A stretch of DNA of 64,000 nucleotides from Methylobacterium mesophilicum SR1.6/6 (lineage in GTDB: Bacteria > Pseudomonadota > Alphaproteobacteria > Rhizobiales > Beijerinckiaceae), in assembly GCF_000364445.2 (NCBI RefSeq), contig NZ_CP043538.1, forward strand, positions 598,501 to 662,500, given 5' to 3'. Below the pieces are notes generated by a model. That model saw only the letters and a list, made by a program, of their open reading frames with translations. It had not been told where the DNA came from and did no database searches. Below are positions 54,238-62,959 of the stretch, in pieces (the stretch's first letter is position 1; each line of letters opens with the position of its first letter). A program made the position numbers and the translations under genes.

Positions 54238-55734
54238 ATGCGTTCCGACATCGATCTCGGCCTGACCGGCGAGCGCCCCGCGCTCCTCGACCTCACCGAA
54301 CTGCTGGCCACGCGCCTCCTGGTCCAGGGCAATTCGGGCTCCGGCAAGTCGCACCTGCTGCGGCGGCTGCTGGAGCAGAGCGCCGGCCTCGTGCAGCAGG
54401 CGATCATCGACCCCGAGGGTGACTTCGCCAGCCTCGCGGACCGCTACGGCCACGTGGTGGTGGAGGCGGACGGCGACGACGTCGCCCTACAGCGCATCGC
54501 CGCCCGGGTCCGCACCCACCGGGTGTCGGTGGTGCTGTCCCTGGAGAACCTCGACGCCGACGGGCAGATGCGCGCCGCCGCCGCCTTCCTGGGCGGGCTG
54601 TTCGACGCCGACCGCGACCATTGGTACCCGATGCTGGTGGCGGTCGACGAAGCGCAGCTCTTCGCCCCGGCAGCCGCCGGCGAGGTCTCGGACGAAGCGC
54701 GCCGCCTGTCGCTCGGCGCCATGACAAACCTGATGTGCCGCGGGCGCAAGCGCGGGCTCGCCGGCATCATCGCCACGCAGCGGCTCGCCAAGCTCGCCAA
54801 GAACGTCGCGGCCGAGGCCTCGAACTTCCTGATGGGCCGGACCTTCCTCGACATCGACATGGCCCGCGCCGCCGATCTTCTCGGCCTGGAGCGCCGCCAG
54901 GCCGAGACGTTTCGCGATCTGCCGCGCGGACATTTCGTGGCGCTCGGACCGGCCCTGACACGACGCCCGCTCACCATCGCGGTCGGGCCGACCGCGACCG
55001 TCAGCCGGAGTTCCTCGCCGGTGCTGGTTCCGCTGCCCGAGACCACCGAGGACGCCCGTGCACTGATCCTCACGGCGAGCCCTGCGGAGATCGTCGCGCC
55101 ACTGGCGCCGCGTCCGAAGCCGCGCCCGACACCGGCGCCCGATGTGCTGGTGCAGTTGGCGAACTACCGGCCGCCGGCCTCCGCCGAGGAGGCGGAGGAG
55201 GAGCCGATGGATCCGGAGGCCCGCGAGGCGGCGCTCGCCGAAGTGCTCGCCTCGGTGCTGGCCGACGCCGACGCGGCCGCCTGCACCCCGGCGACCCTCT
55301 ATCAGGATTTCACCGTCCGCTGCCGCATCCGGCGCCTGCGTGGCGACACGATGGGCCTGCCGGAATTCAAGCGTCGGCTCGCGGTCGCGCGCGCGGAGGC
55401 CGGCGGGGCGGTCGCCGACAATTCGGGCTGGGAACGGGCGCAAGGCATCGCGGCAGGCCTGCCGGACGATCTCGCCGGGCTGTTCCTGGTCGTGGCCCGG
55501 GCGGCGATCGAAGGAGCCCCCTGCCCCACCGACGCGATGCTGGCCGACGCCTACGGCACCAGCTCGGGTGGGCGGGCGCGGCGGATGCTGGCCTATCTGG
55601 AGGAGCGCGGGGCCATCGTCAGCCGGAAGGACCTGCGCGGCGCACCGATCATCGCGGTGCCGGATCTCGGCGTCGAGACCGGACCGGGCGAGCCGCAGAT
55701 GCTGCCCGTCGGGCCGAAGCGGCGGGTGGTGTAG
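54238..55734 (+). CDS. HerA/FtsK-like P-loop ATPase (DUF87 type)
   Basis: A 498-residue protein. Walker A is GNSGSGKSHLLRRL (about 31-44), followed by IIDPEGDFASLADRYGHVVVEAD, typical of HerA-type ATPases; Walker B is MLVAVDEAQLFAP, and MCRGRKRGLAGIIATQRLAKLAKNVAAEASNFLMGRTFLDIDMARAADLLG carries the sensor and arginine-finger area. The C-terminal 200 residues are less conserved, with a Pro-rich linker and a winged-helix-like end (LADAYGTSSGGRARRMLAYLEERGAI). HerA proteins pump DNA in repair or defence; neither NurA nor a SIR2 partner is near, so the role is open. The start has a GAGG ribosome site. Confidence 0.85.
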   Translation: MRSDIDLGLTGERPALLDLTELLATRLLVQGNSGSGKSHLLRRLLEQSAGLVQQAIIDPEGDFASLADRYGHVVVEADGDDVALQRIAARVRTHRVSVVLSLENLDADGQMRAAAAFLGGLFDADRDHWYPMLVAVDEAQLFAPAAAGEVSDEARRLSLGAMTNLMCRGRKRGLAGIIATQRLAKLAKNVAAEASNFLMGRTFLDIDMARAADLLGLERRQAETFRDLPRGHFVALGPALTRRPLTIAVGPTATVSRSSSPVLVPLPETTEDARALILTASPAEIVAPLAPRPKPRPTPAPDVLVQLANYRPPASAEEAEEEPMDPEAREAALAEVLASVLADADAAACTPATLYQDFTVRCRIRRLRGDTMGLPEFKRRLAVARAEAGGAVADNSGWERAQGIAAGLPDDLAGLFLVVARAAIEGAPCPTDAMLADAYGTSSGGRARRMLAYLEERGAIVSRKDLRGAPIIAVPDLGVETGPGEPQMLPVGPKRRVV

Positions 55735-55782
55735 CGGGCGACCCGTCAATCGCGCATCGGGCCGTCTGCGCGTGGAGCGGTT

Positions 55783-55808
55783 CCTGGATTGCTTCGCTGC
55801 CCTCGCAA
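55783..55808. repeat. 26-bp dispersed repeat, copy 3
   Basis: Third copy of the repeat that begins CCTGGATTGCTTCGCT; it ends CCTCGCAA. It lies between the convergent HerA-like and fliX genes. Confidence 0.8.
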
Positions 55809-55828
55809 GGACGGGTGCGGAAGGGCGG

Positions 55829-56257
55829 TCAGGCCTTGCGCGCCATCTCCAGCTTGGCCAGCTCGACCGCCGCCCGAAGCTCGATCTCGGCCATGAGCCC
55901 GTCGAGCCGCGGATCCCCCGAAGCGCCGGACCGCTCCGCCAGCCGGCCCGCGATGGTGCGGAGCTCGTGGGTCGCGACCCGGCCACCGAGCATCGCGGCC
56001 TTCAACCGATCGAGTCCGTCCAAGAGATCCTGGCCGCGCTTGGCCGAGCGGCGGCGGCGCTCCTGTGGCGTCTCGCTCTCGGCCTGCAGCAGCAGGACAG
56101 CGTCGAGGCCCGCGAGCGTCGCGGCGGCCGCGGGGGCACCGGCGCTCGAAGCGGAAGCCGGAGCTGCACCGAGGCTGAAGCTGGCGCCGCCCTCGGTCCG
56201 CCGCGTGGCCGCGACGCCACCCGCGTTCTGAATCGGCTGGCGAGTCTCGACGCGCAT
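55829..56257 (-). CDS. fliX: flagellar assembly regulator FliX
   Basis: A 142-residue FliX family protein. In Caulobacter FliX links early flagellar assembly to late flagellar gene expression through FlbD. The start MRVETRQPIQNAGGV and the C-terminal block ERSGASGDPRLDGLMAEIELRAAVELAKLE are family features, as is the Ala-rich middle (SSAGAPAAAAT LAGLDAVLLLQ). It is divergent from flgI, the same pair arrangement as in Caulobacter. The start is at 56257; the open frame upstream is non-family. Confidence 0.9.
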   Translation of the reverse strand: MRVETRQPIQNAGGVAATRRTEGGASFSLGAAPASASSAGAPAAAATLAGLDAVLLLQAESETPQERRRRSAKRGQDLLDGLDRLKAAMLGGRVATHELRTIAGRLAERSGASGDPRLDGLMAEIELRAAVELAKLEMARKA

Positions 56258-56499
56258 GATCCCGTTCGCGTTGCTCCAAGCGCCGTCGCGCAGAACCGGA
56301 AATTCCGCCCGTACGGTTAAGCGGGGGTAAACGGGGCGGCAGAAGCTGCCGGGTCGGCAGCTTCGGTGCCAGCTCCCCCGGTCGCAGCGCCGTGGGCCGA
56401 TCGCAGAAAACTCAGTCCCATGAGGACCTTGTACAACGGGCCCGGCTGGCACGGCCCTGGCAGGAGCACGGCAGGTCCATTCACGCTCGAAACACCGGC

Positions 56500-57636
56500 A
56501 TGCGCCCGAGTCCCGCGTTTCCCGTCCTCCAGTCCCTGCTCGGCGCCCTCGCCGGCGCGCTGCTGCTCGTTGCGCTGTCCGGCCCGGCCTGCGCCCTGTC
56601 GCGGGTGAAGGATCTCGCCTCCATCGAGGGCGTGCGCCAGAACCAGCTCGTGGGCTACGGCATCGTGGTCGGCCTCAACGGCACCGGCGACACGCTGAAC
56701 AACATCCCGTTCACCAAGCAGTCGCTTCAGGCGATGCTGGAGCGGCTCGGGGTCAACACGCGCGGCGCCACCATGCGCACGCAGAACCTCGCCGCCGTGA
56801 TGGTCACGGCCAACCTGCCCCCCTTCGCCGCCCAAGGCACCCGGATGGACGTGACGGTCTCGTCGCTGGGCGATGCCAAGTCGCTCCAGGGCGGCACGCT
56901 TCTGGTGACGCCGCTGCTCGGCGCGGACGGCGAAGTCTACGCCCTGGCGCAGGGTTCGGTGGCCATCGCGGGCTTCTCGGCGGAAGGCGACGCCGCCAAG
57001 ATCACCCGCGGCGTGCCGACCAACGGCCGGATCTCCAACGGCGCCAACATCGAGCGCGAGATCGCCTTCAAGCTGAACGACGCGCGCTCGCTGCGCCTGT
57101 CCCTGCGCAACCCAGACTTCACCACCTCGAAGCGGATCGCCGCGGCGATCAACGACTTCATGGGCGCCGACACCGCCGAGCCCACCGACCCGGCCACCGT
57201 CACGATTCAGATTCCGGCCCGCTACAACGGCAATATGATCCGCCTGATCACCGAGGTGGAGCAGCTGAAGGTCGAGCCGGACCAGACCGCCCGCGTGGTG
57301 GTCGACGAGCGCTCCGGCATCATCGTGATGGGCCGGGACGTGCGGGTCTCCACGGTGGCGATCGCGCAGGGCAACCTCACCGTCACCATCACCGAGCAAC
57401 CGCAGGTGAGCCAGCCGGCGCCGCTGTCGAACGGCCGCACCGTGGTGGTGCCCCGCACCGGCCTGAAGGTCGATACCGGCGACGGCAACAAGCTGGCCCT
57501 GGTCAAGGAGGGCGTGAGCCTGCGCGAGCTGGTGGACGGACTCAACGCCCTGGGCGTCGGCCCGCGCGACCTGATCTCGATCCTGCAGGCGATCAAGACG
57601 GCGGGCGCACTCCAGGCCGACATCGAGCTGATGTGA
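56500..57636 (+). CDS. flgI: flagellar P-ring protein FlgI
   Basis: A 378-residue exported protein that forms the P ring around the flagellar rod. The signal peptide is LQSLLGALAGALLLVALSGPACA (ends near 31). SRVKDLASIEGVRQNQLVGYGIVVGLNGTGDT, MTVSSLGDAKSLQGGTLLVTPL-type and RVVVDERSGIIVMGRDVRVSTVAI segments, and the C-terminal LVKEGVSLRELVDGLNALGVGPRDLISILQAIKTAGAL are all standard. The start 56500 was chosen from the signal peptide. A rod-binding protein gene follows after 25 bases. A TTAA-type CtrA half-site (56317-56320) lies in the gap with fliX. Confidence 0.95.
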   Translation: MRPSPAFPVLQSLLGALAGALLLVALSGPACALSRVKDLASIEGVRQNQLVGYGIVVGLNGTGDTLNNIPFTKQSLQAMLERLGVNTRGATMRTQNLAAVMVTANLPPFAAQGTRMDVTVSSLGDAKSLQGGTLLVTPLLGADGEVYALAQGSVAIAGFSAEGDAAKITRGVPTNGRISNGANIEREIAFKLNDARSLRLSLRNPDFTTSKRIAAAINDFMGADTAEPTDPATVTIQIPARYNGNMIRLITEVEQLKVEPDQTARVVVDERSGIIVMGRDVRVSTVAIAQGNLTVTITEQPQVSQPAPLSNGRTVVVPRTGLKVDTGDGNKLALVKEGVSLRELVDGLNALGVGPRDLISILQAIKTAGALQADIELM

Positions 57637-57661
57637 ACGCGGGGACGCGGAGGGACGGACC

Positions 57662-58000
57662 ATGCTGCAACTCGCCACCATCGCGGCCAACGTCGCCAAC
57701 GCGGGCGCCGCCGGCATCGGCACCAGGGCCGACGCCGAGACCAAGGCGCGCAAGACGGCGACTGAATTCGAGTCGATGTTCCTGGAGTCGAGCCTCGAAC
57801 GGTTGACCCAGTCGGAGGGCACCGAGGGCCCGCTCGGCGAGAACGGGATGGGCGGCGGTGTCTACCGCTCGATGCTGACCAAGGAATATGCGGGACAGAT
57901 CGTGAAGAGCGGAGGCGTCGGCATCGCCGACTCGGTGTTCCGTGAGATCATGAAGATGCAGGGGACCCCGATCGATGGAGCGACCGGTGCAAAGGGCTGA
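57662..58000 (+). CDS. flagellar rod-binding protein (FlgJ N-terminal type)
   Basis: A 112-residue protein. ETKARKTATEFESMFLESSLERLTQ and MGGGVYRSMLTKEYAGQIVKSGGVGIADSVFREIMKMQ are the rod-binding domain of FlgJ. As in other alphaproteobacteria it lacks the muramidase domain of enteric FlgJ, so a separate enzyme (SltF type) would open the wall. It is 25 bases after flgI and overlaps the next gene by 26 bases, so it is part of one operon. Confidence 0.9.
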   Translation: MLQLATIAANVANAGAAGIGTRADAETKARKTATEFESMFLESSLERLTQSEGTEGPLGENGMGGGVYRSMLTKEYAGQIVKSGGVGIADSVFREIMKMQGTPIDGATGAKG

Positions 58001-58460
58001 ACCGTTGCGTGTGGCGGACCGCGTGACCGCGGAGGCGCTCGTCGCGGGCGTGCTCGGCAACATGGCCGCCCTGGAGGCGGTGCTGGCCGACGAGGCCGCC
58101 CATGTCCGCGCCGGCCGGCTGCGGGAGGGCGTCGCGGCGGCCGAGCCCAAGGCGGCGCTGGCCGCTGCCTACATGCAGGGCCTGGAAGTCGCCAAGGCAA
58201 ATGCGGTGGCGTTGAAGCGCTTCCATCCGGAGGGGGTGGAGACCCTTCGGGCGGCGCACCGCCGCTTCACGGCGGCGGTCGAGGCGAACCAGACGGTCCT
58301 GGACAGTGCCCGCGCGGTCTCGGAGGGGCTGATCAAGTCTTTGGCCGACGAGATTGCCCGGGCGCAGATGCCGGCGGGCTACGGCCGGCAAACCCCGGCT
58401 CCCTCCCCCTACGGCCGCGGCGTGCGCAGCGGTCCGCTGGTGCTGTCGCGGAGCCTCTAG
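57975..58460 (+). CDS. FlgN-like flagellar chaperone candidate
   Basis: A 161-residue, mostly helical protein. It has no signal peptide. Helices run through VTAEALVAGVLGNMAALEAVLADEAAHVRAGR and ALAAAYMQGLEVAKANAVALKRF and on to about 130, then a Pro/Gly/Tyr tail (GYGRQTPAPSPYGRG). This size and pattern are like FlgN, which guards FlgK and FlgL before export, and the position after the rod-binding gene fits. I call it by position and fold; sequence identity to FlgN is not clear. It overlaps the previous gene by 26 bases, so coupled translation is likely. Confidence 0.65.
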   Translation: MERPVQRAEPLRVADRVTAEALVAGVLGNMAALEAVLADEAAHVRAGRLREGVAAAEPKAALAAAYMQGLEVAKANAVALKRFHPEGVETLRAAHRRFTAAVEANQTVLDSARAVSEGLIKSLADEIARAQMPAGYGRQTPAPSPYGRGVRSGPLVLSRSL

Positions 58461-58669
58461 CGGCATTCGTGATCGGGTTGCGACGGGATCGTCCGCTCCG
58501 CTCATGCCGGGAGGGCCGAGGCCCCCCTCCCCTCTGCGTCGCAGCTGTCTCGGGGCGCGCGGCGTCGTCCGGATCTGTGCCCTTCTATCGAGGCCGGCCC
58601 GAAGCGCGTTTGCCGACGAGAATGGCGGTACGGCGCAGGAGCGCGTGACGACGCGGACATGAAGCCGCC

Positions 58670-58987
58670 TCAGCGGCGACCGCTACCGATGCGCACGTAG
58701 GTCCGCACCTCACCGAGATCCGTGTCGGCGCGGCTGTCGATGGCGACGCGGCCGGCCACGGTCGGCGCCGCCGCGACGCCGTGGCCGGCACGCGCGTCCA
58801 TCCCGGCGGCGACGCGGCCGGAGATTCGGATGCACCCGTCCATGCCTGGCATGCGGACGAAGCCCGGTCCCTTGGTCGGACATGGCACCGGCCCGGGCGT
58901 CACCGGCATCGTCCGCAGATCGAGAGCCAGGACCGGGGTCGCGAGAAACAGCACCGCGCCGGCGAGCGCCGCAGCCGGTAGCGGCAT
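58670..58987 (-). CDS. mini-porin: secreted protein with only the N-terminus of a porin
   Basis: A 105-residue protein with a signal peptide (AAALAGAVLFLATPVLA, cleaved near 21). The mature part has CPTKGPGFVRMPGMDGCIRISGRVAAGMDA (Cys36, Cys52) and VAIDSRADTDLGEVRTYVRIG, two stretches typical of the beginning of Rhizobiales porins (Omp2b type: Cys, Gly-x-Gly-Phe, Pro-Gly-x-x-x-Cys, then strand DxRtxTdyGxxRtYxR). A true porin goes on for about 300 more residues; here a stop follows at once. It follows the 86-residue gene by one base. It is a truncated gene that keeps a clean start, signal and end, or a real short protein. Confidence 0.75.
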   Translation of the reverse strand: MPLPAAALAGAVLFLATPVLALDLRTMPVTPGPVPCPTKGPGFVRMPGMDGCIRISGRVAAGMDARAGHGVAAAPTVAGRVAIDSRADTDLGEVRTYVRIGSGRR

Positions 58988-58988
58988 C

Positions 58989-59249
58989 TCAGGCGGCCCG
59001 GCGCGCGAGGTCCCGGTGCAGCAGGTCGATATAGCTCTCGACCTCGCCGATGAACGCGTCGAGACTCGGCACCTGCATGCGCAGCCGCGCCAAGTCGCGC
59101 AACAGAATGTCGAGGGCGATGGCACGGTCGTCGGGATGCGCGTAGCCGGCGCAGTAGGAGTCCACCGCCTGCTCGGCCATGACGATCGCGCCGATCCGCG
59201 GGGTGGCTCCGAGGCGGCGGACGAGTTCCACGGGTTCGGACAGCGACAT
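58989..59249 (-). CDS. small cytosolic protein, unknown
   Basis: An 86-residue helical protein without signal or membrane segment: MSLSEPVELVRRLGATPRIGAIVMAEQAVDSYCAGYAHPDDRAIALDILLRDLARLRMQVPSLDAFIGEVESYIDLLHRDL. I recognise no family. Its stop is one base before the mini-porin start, so the two are one operon. It lies among flagellar genes but shows no link with FlaF or FlbT in sequence. It may be a small regulator or an adaptor. Confidence 0.6.
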   Translation of the reverse strand: MSLSEPVELVRRLGATPRIGAIVMAEQAVDSYCAGYAHPDDRAIALDILLRDLARLRMQVPSLDAFIGEVESYIDLLHRDLARRAA

Positions 59250-59414
59250 GCGGACCTCTCCTCGGATGAACCACGGCGCGACGGCGCGCCCGCGGACCGC
59301 GGTTCACTGCGGGAAAGCGGCAAGACTATGTTCGCGGCGTCCGATTGAGATCCGGTTCACTACAAACGCGCGGCCATGAAGTTCGCCGCCGCGCCGGCAG
59401 TCGCCGATCCGGCG

Positions 59415-61037
59415 TCAGCTGATGTAGTTGACCAGCGACAGCTTCGAGAGCGTGGCGGTGACTTGGTAGCTCGCCTGGAGTCGATTCTGAACGTCGAGCA
59501 GCTTGGCCACGACCTCCTCGGTGGGCGCCTGCTCGATCCCGTCGAGGGTGTTCTGCGCGGTGTTCTGAATGGCCTTGTTGGTCGTGCTGGCATTCGTCAG
59601 GCGCGCCGAGGCCAGGGAGAGCTGGGTGACCGTGTCCTGAACGCCCGTGCTGCCGTTGGCGGAGGCGAGGAGCGGGCCGGCCGCATCGATCACCGCCTGG
59701 TATGTGGCGTTGGGGCTCGTGCTGCTGGATGTGGGCAGACCGAAGGCCATCGTGGCGAGGCCGGCGAGCACGTTCTGGACCGCGGGATCGATGGCGCGGG
59801 CACCGGTACCGATGCTGGATGTCGCGCTGACCTGGACCGATTGCGTGTCGAGCGCGGGCGTCTGCGTCCCCCCCGACGTGTAGGTGTTCTCGCCCTGGTA
59901 CCAGAGCACGGTGTCCTGGGGTGTCGCAGACCGGTAGCCGATCGGCGTGCCCGGGGTGCCCGTGCTGGTATCGAACAGGACGCGCTGGGGCATCACGCCG
60001 GTCCCGTTCGGGCCGCCCTTCACCGAGCCCGTGAAGAAGTGCGACGCGGCCGTCGCGGCCGAGGTTGCCGTCAGCGGTCCGGTGGCGGCCGCCCCGACGG
60101 CGCCGGTGAGCGCCGCGCTGAGGTTGGCGGCCGTGGCGGTGGTGTCGCCGTTGGCGCCGAGCGCGAAGGTCGTGGCGGAGTTGGCCGGCGTCGTACCAGC
60201 GGCGACGGCCGTGAGCGTCATCGTCGTGGAGGTGCCGTCGTGCATCTTCAGCGTGACGGTGATGCTGTCCCCGACGGCGGGCTGCGCGGCGACGTTCAGT
60301 TGCAGGGAGCCCGCGGAGGTCGACGTGCCGGCCGTGTAGGTCGCCTGGATCGCCGATGTGGTCGAGGTCGGCTTGCCGGCGAGGGAGAAGCCGAAATTCG
60401 CGCGGACGTTGTCGTCGCTCGGCTCGGTGATCGAGACCTGCGTCGGCGGCGTGCTCGACTGGGCCACGGACAGCCAGCCGTTCTTGCCGGGTCCCTGATC
60501 CGCGCCGACCTGCTCGGCGATCATCTGCGTCAGGCCCGCCTTCTGCGAGCCGTCGCTGTTCGTGACCCCGTTCAGGATCGCGTCCGTGTCGGCCACCGGC
60601 TGGGTTGTGGTGTCGCTGCCGCCGAACAGGTAATTGCCGGCCGCCGACTGGTTGAGGGCGTCGAACGCCGACTGGAGGTTGCCGAGCGCGGTCGACCGGC
60701 CGGCGACGGAACTCGCCGCCACGCTCTGGAGGCCGTTGTTCAGCGTCGCGCTGGCGCTTGTGGCCAAGGTCACGACCTGGGTCAGGCTGGTGACGGCGAG
60801 GTTCGTCCGGGTCTGGCCGGCGGTGATGCCCGACGCGTAGCCGGTGAGCGCGCTCAGGGTCGCCTGCGCCCCGAGCGCCGTGGACCGGCCGGATCCGAGG
60901 CCGCCGTAGGTCTGCGAGACCAGGCCGCTCGAGATCTGGTTCGACAGGTCGTTGAGCTGGTTCTTCAGCGTCGAGAGCTGCGAGGCGGTCCGGTTCGTCA
61001 GGTAGGAGCCGGCCGCGAAGGGCGTGATCGTGGTCAT
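59415..61037 (-). CDS. flgL: hook-filament junction protein FlgL
   Basis: A 540-residue flagellin-like protein. The N-terminal helix TASQLSTLKNQLNDLSNQISSGLVSQTYGGLG and the C-terminal LSLASARLTNASTTNKAIQNTAQNTLDGIEQ (a coiled-coil pair) mark FlgL. The middle (about 190-420) is a large Thr/Ser/Ala-rich exposed region, making the protein longer than most FlgL (300-350). It has no Cys and no signal peptide; it leaves by the flagellar export system. It follows flgK on the same strand after 2 bases. Flagellin is the alternative but the flgE-flgK order favours FlgL. Confidence 0.88.
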   Translation of the reverse strand: MTTITPFAAGSYLTNRTASQLSTLKNQLNDLSNQISSGLVSQTYGGLGSGRSTALGAQATLSALTGYASGITAGQTRTNLAVTSLTQVVTLATSASATLNNGLQSVAASSVAGRSTALGNLQSAFDALNQSAAGNYLFGGSDTTTQPVADTDAILNGVTNSDGSQKAGLTQMIAEQVGADQGPGKNGWLSVAQSSTPPTQVSITEPSDDNVRANFGFSLAGKPTSTTSAIQATYTAGTSTSAGSLQLNVAAQPAVGDSITVTLKMHDGTSTTMTLTAVAAGTTPANSATTFALGANGDTTATAANLSAALTGAVGAAATGPLTATSAATAASHFFTGSVKGGPNGTGVMPQRVLFDTSTGTPGTPIGYRSATPQDTVLWYQGENTYTSGGTQTPALDTQSVQVSATSSIGTGARAIDPAVQNVLAGLATMAFGLPTSSSTSPNATYQAVIDAAGPLLASANGSTGVQDTVTQLSLASARLTNASTTNKAIQNTAQNTLDGIEQAPTEEVVAKLLDVQNRLQASYQVTATLSKLSLVNYIS

Positions 61038-61039
61038 GA

Positions 61040-62925
61040 TCAGATCTGCAGCAGCTGGTTGAGCATATCGCGGGCCGCGCTCAGCACCCGGGCGTTGGCG
61101 CCGTAGGCGTTCTGCAGGGCGATCAGGTTCGACATCTCCTGGTCGACGCTGACGCCGGCCCCCGCGGCGAACCGGCTCTGCGCGGTGGACAGGGCGGTCT
61201 GCTGAGTGTCGTCGAGGGACGCGGCGCTGGCCGCGGCGGCCCCCTGCGCGGCGATGATGTCCTGCGCGAAGCCGATCACCGTGTTGCTGTAGGGCGCCGA
61301 GACGCCGCCGATGCCGCTCGACGACGAGAAGGTCTGCTGCGTCGAGGTCAGCGCGGCGAACAGCTTCTGCGCCCGCGCGCCGGACGTGCTCGTGTCCGTC
61401 GCGCTCGTCGTCGTCAGCGCGGACGGGTTGGCCGCGACGTTGCTGTTGACGCTGATGCGCTGGGCGAAGCCGGTGAGCTGAGATCCGGTATCGAAGGATC
61501 CCGTGAAGAGGGTGTTGCTGTTGCCGTCGACGAACAGGGCGAGGGAGGGATTCCCGGTGTTCAGGTCGGAGGCGGTGACCGCCGAGACGCTGGCGGTGGC
61601 CGCGGCGGCGACGTTGCCGCCCGCCGTGAGGGTCAGGGTCGCGCTCGAGCCGGTGGCGGTGCCGCTGACGCCGAGGGTCGGAAGGTTGTAGCTGGCGGAA
61701 GCGGGATTGGCGCCGAAGGCGGTGAAGGCCGCCTGGATCGCGCTCACGTAGCTGCCGGGTCCGCCACTCGCGTTGAAAGTCAGCGTCAGGCCGTTGGCGT
61801 CGCTGGTCTGCCCGGCGGGGACGATCGTGCCGCTCGACGTCGCCGACGCCACCAGGGTCACGTTGCGCACCGTCCCGGAATTGTCGGTGACCGGGAAGGT
61901 GAGCGTGTTGCCGGGCTGCATGCTCCCGACGCTGATCGTGGTGGCGCCGCCGCTGAGGGAGCCGGTCGTCCTCGTGTTGGTCAAGGCCGTGGCGAGGCCC
62001 GCCGCCAGGTCGTCGAGCTGGCGCTGGGCCTGCGGCAGGGTCTGGTCGCGCAACTCGAACGCGGCCGCGAGGCTCCCGGAGCGCAGCACGCCCGGCTCGC
62101 CGAGGTCGACCTTGCCACCCCCGCCAGCGTTGCGGTGACGGTGCCGACCGTGCGCTGGGTCGGATCGGTGGAGTAGGTCGAGCTGGCGTTGAGGGTACCG
62201 CGGCCGTCGAAGGAGAGCGTCGCCGCGTTGGTGCGGTCGACCAGCGTCGCACCCGACTGGGTCATGACCGAGACCGTCCCGTCGCTCTGCGTGACCGTCT
62301 TCACGTCCATGTAGCTCGACAGGCTGTTGATCGCCTGATCGCGCTGGTCCTGGAAGTCGGCCAGGGAGCTGTCGTCGGAGGTGTTCTGGATCTTGCCGTT
62401 GAGGCTCGCGATGCTGGAGAGCAGCGCGCTCGCCGCGCTCGTGTCGGCGCCGAGCTGCGACTCGATGCCGGTGCGCAGGTTCTGCACCGTGCTGGCGGCG
62501 CTGTTGATCTGGCTCGCCAGCGCTGAGGCATTGCCCAGGACCGTCGTGCGCGCCGCTGCCGAAGTCGGGTTGGCGGCGAGTTCCTGGAGGGATTCGGTGA
62601 AGGTGTTCAGCGTGCCGTCGAGCGACGTCGACGTTCCGGGGGTGCCGTAGAGGGCGTCGAGCTGGCCGATGATCCCCGCCTTCGTGCTGGTATAGGCGGC
62701 CCCCGATGTCTCCAGTCGGAGTTGTCTCAGGGCCGCCGCGTCGAAGCTGCGGGTGATCGTACCGGTGGCGACGCCAGAATTGTTGGGTCCGACGGCGACA
62801 GGTGTGATCGTCCGCTTGACGTAGCCCGCCGTGCCGGCATTGGCGACGTTCTGCGAGACGATGTTGATGGCCGCCTGCGTGGCGGCAAGCCCCGCGGTCG
62901 CGGTGGAAAGCGCGTTCAGCGACAT
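61040..62925 (-). pseudogene. flgK: hook-associated protein FlgK with one-base frameshift
   Basis: FlgK in two frames. From ATG 62925 the N-terminus SLNALSTATAGLAATQAAINIVSQNVANAGTAGYVKR is normal and runs to about TVTATLAG near 62125. After that the right continuation (GGKVDLGEPGVLRSGSLAAAFELRDQ) is one frame over and goes on to the stop at 61040 with the C-terminal ALQNAYGANARVLSAARDMLNQLLQ. The break is at the five C bases 62118-62122; six would give an intact 628-residue protein. Sequence quality error is the best guess. FlgK is needed for filament formation, so a true break would leave the cell non-motile. Confidence 0.85.
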
Positions 62926-62959
62926 CTCACGACCTCCGCGTCCGGGTACGCAGCCTCAC

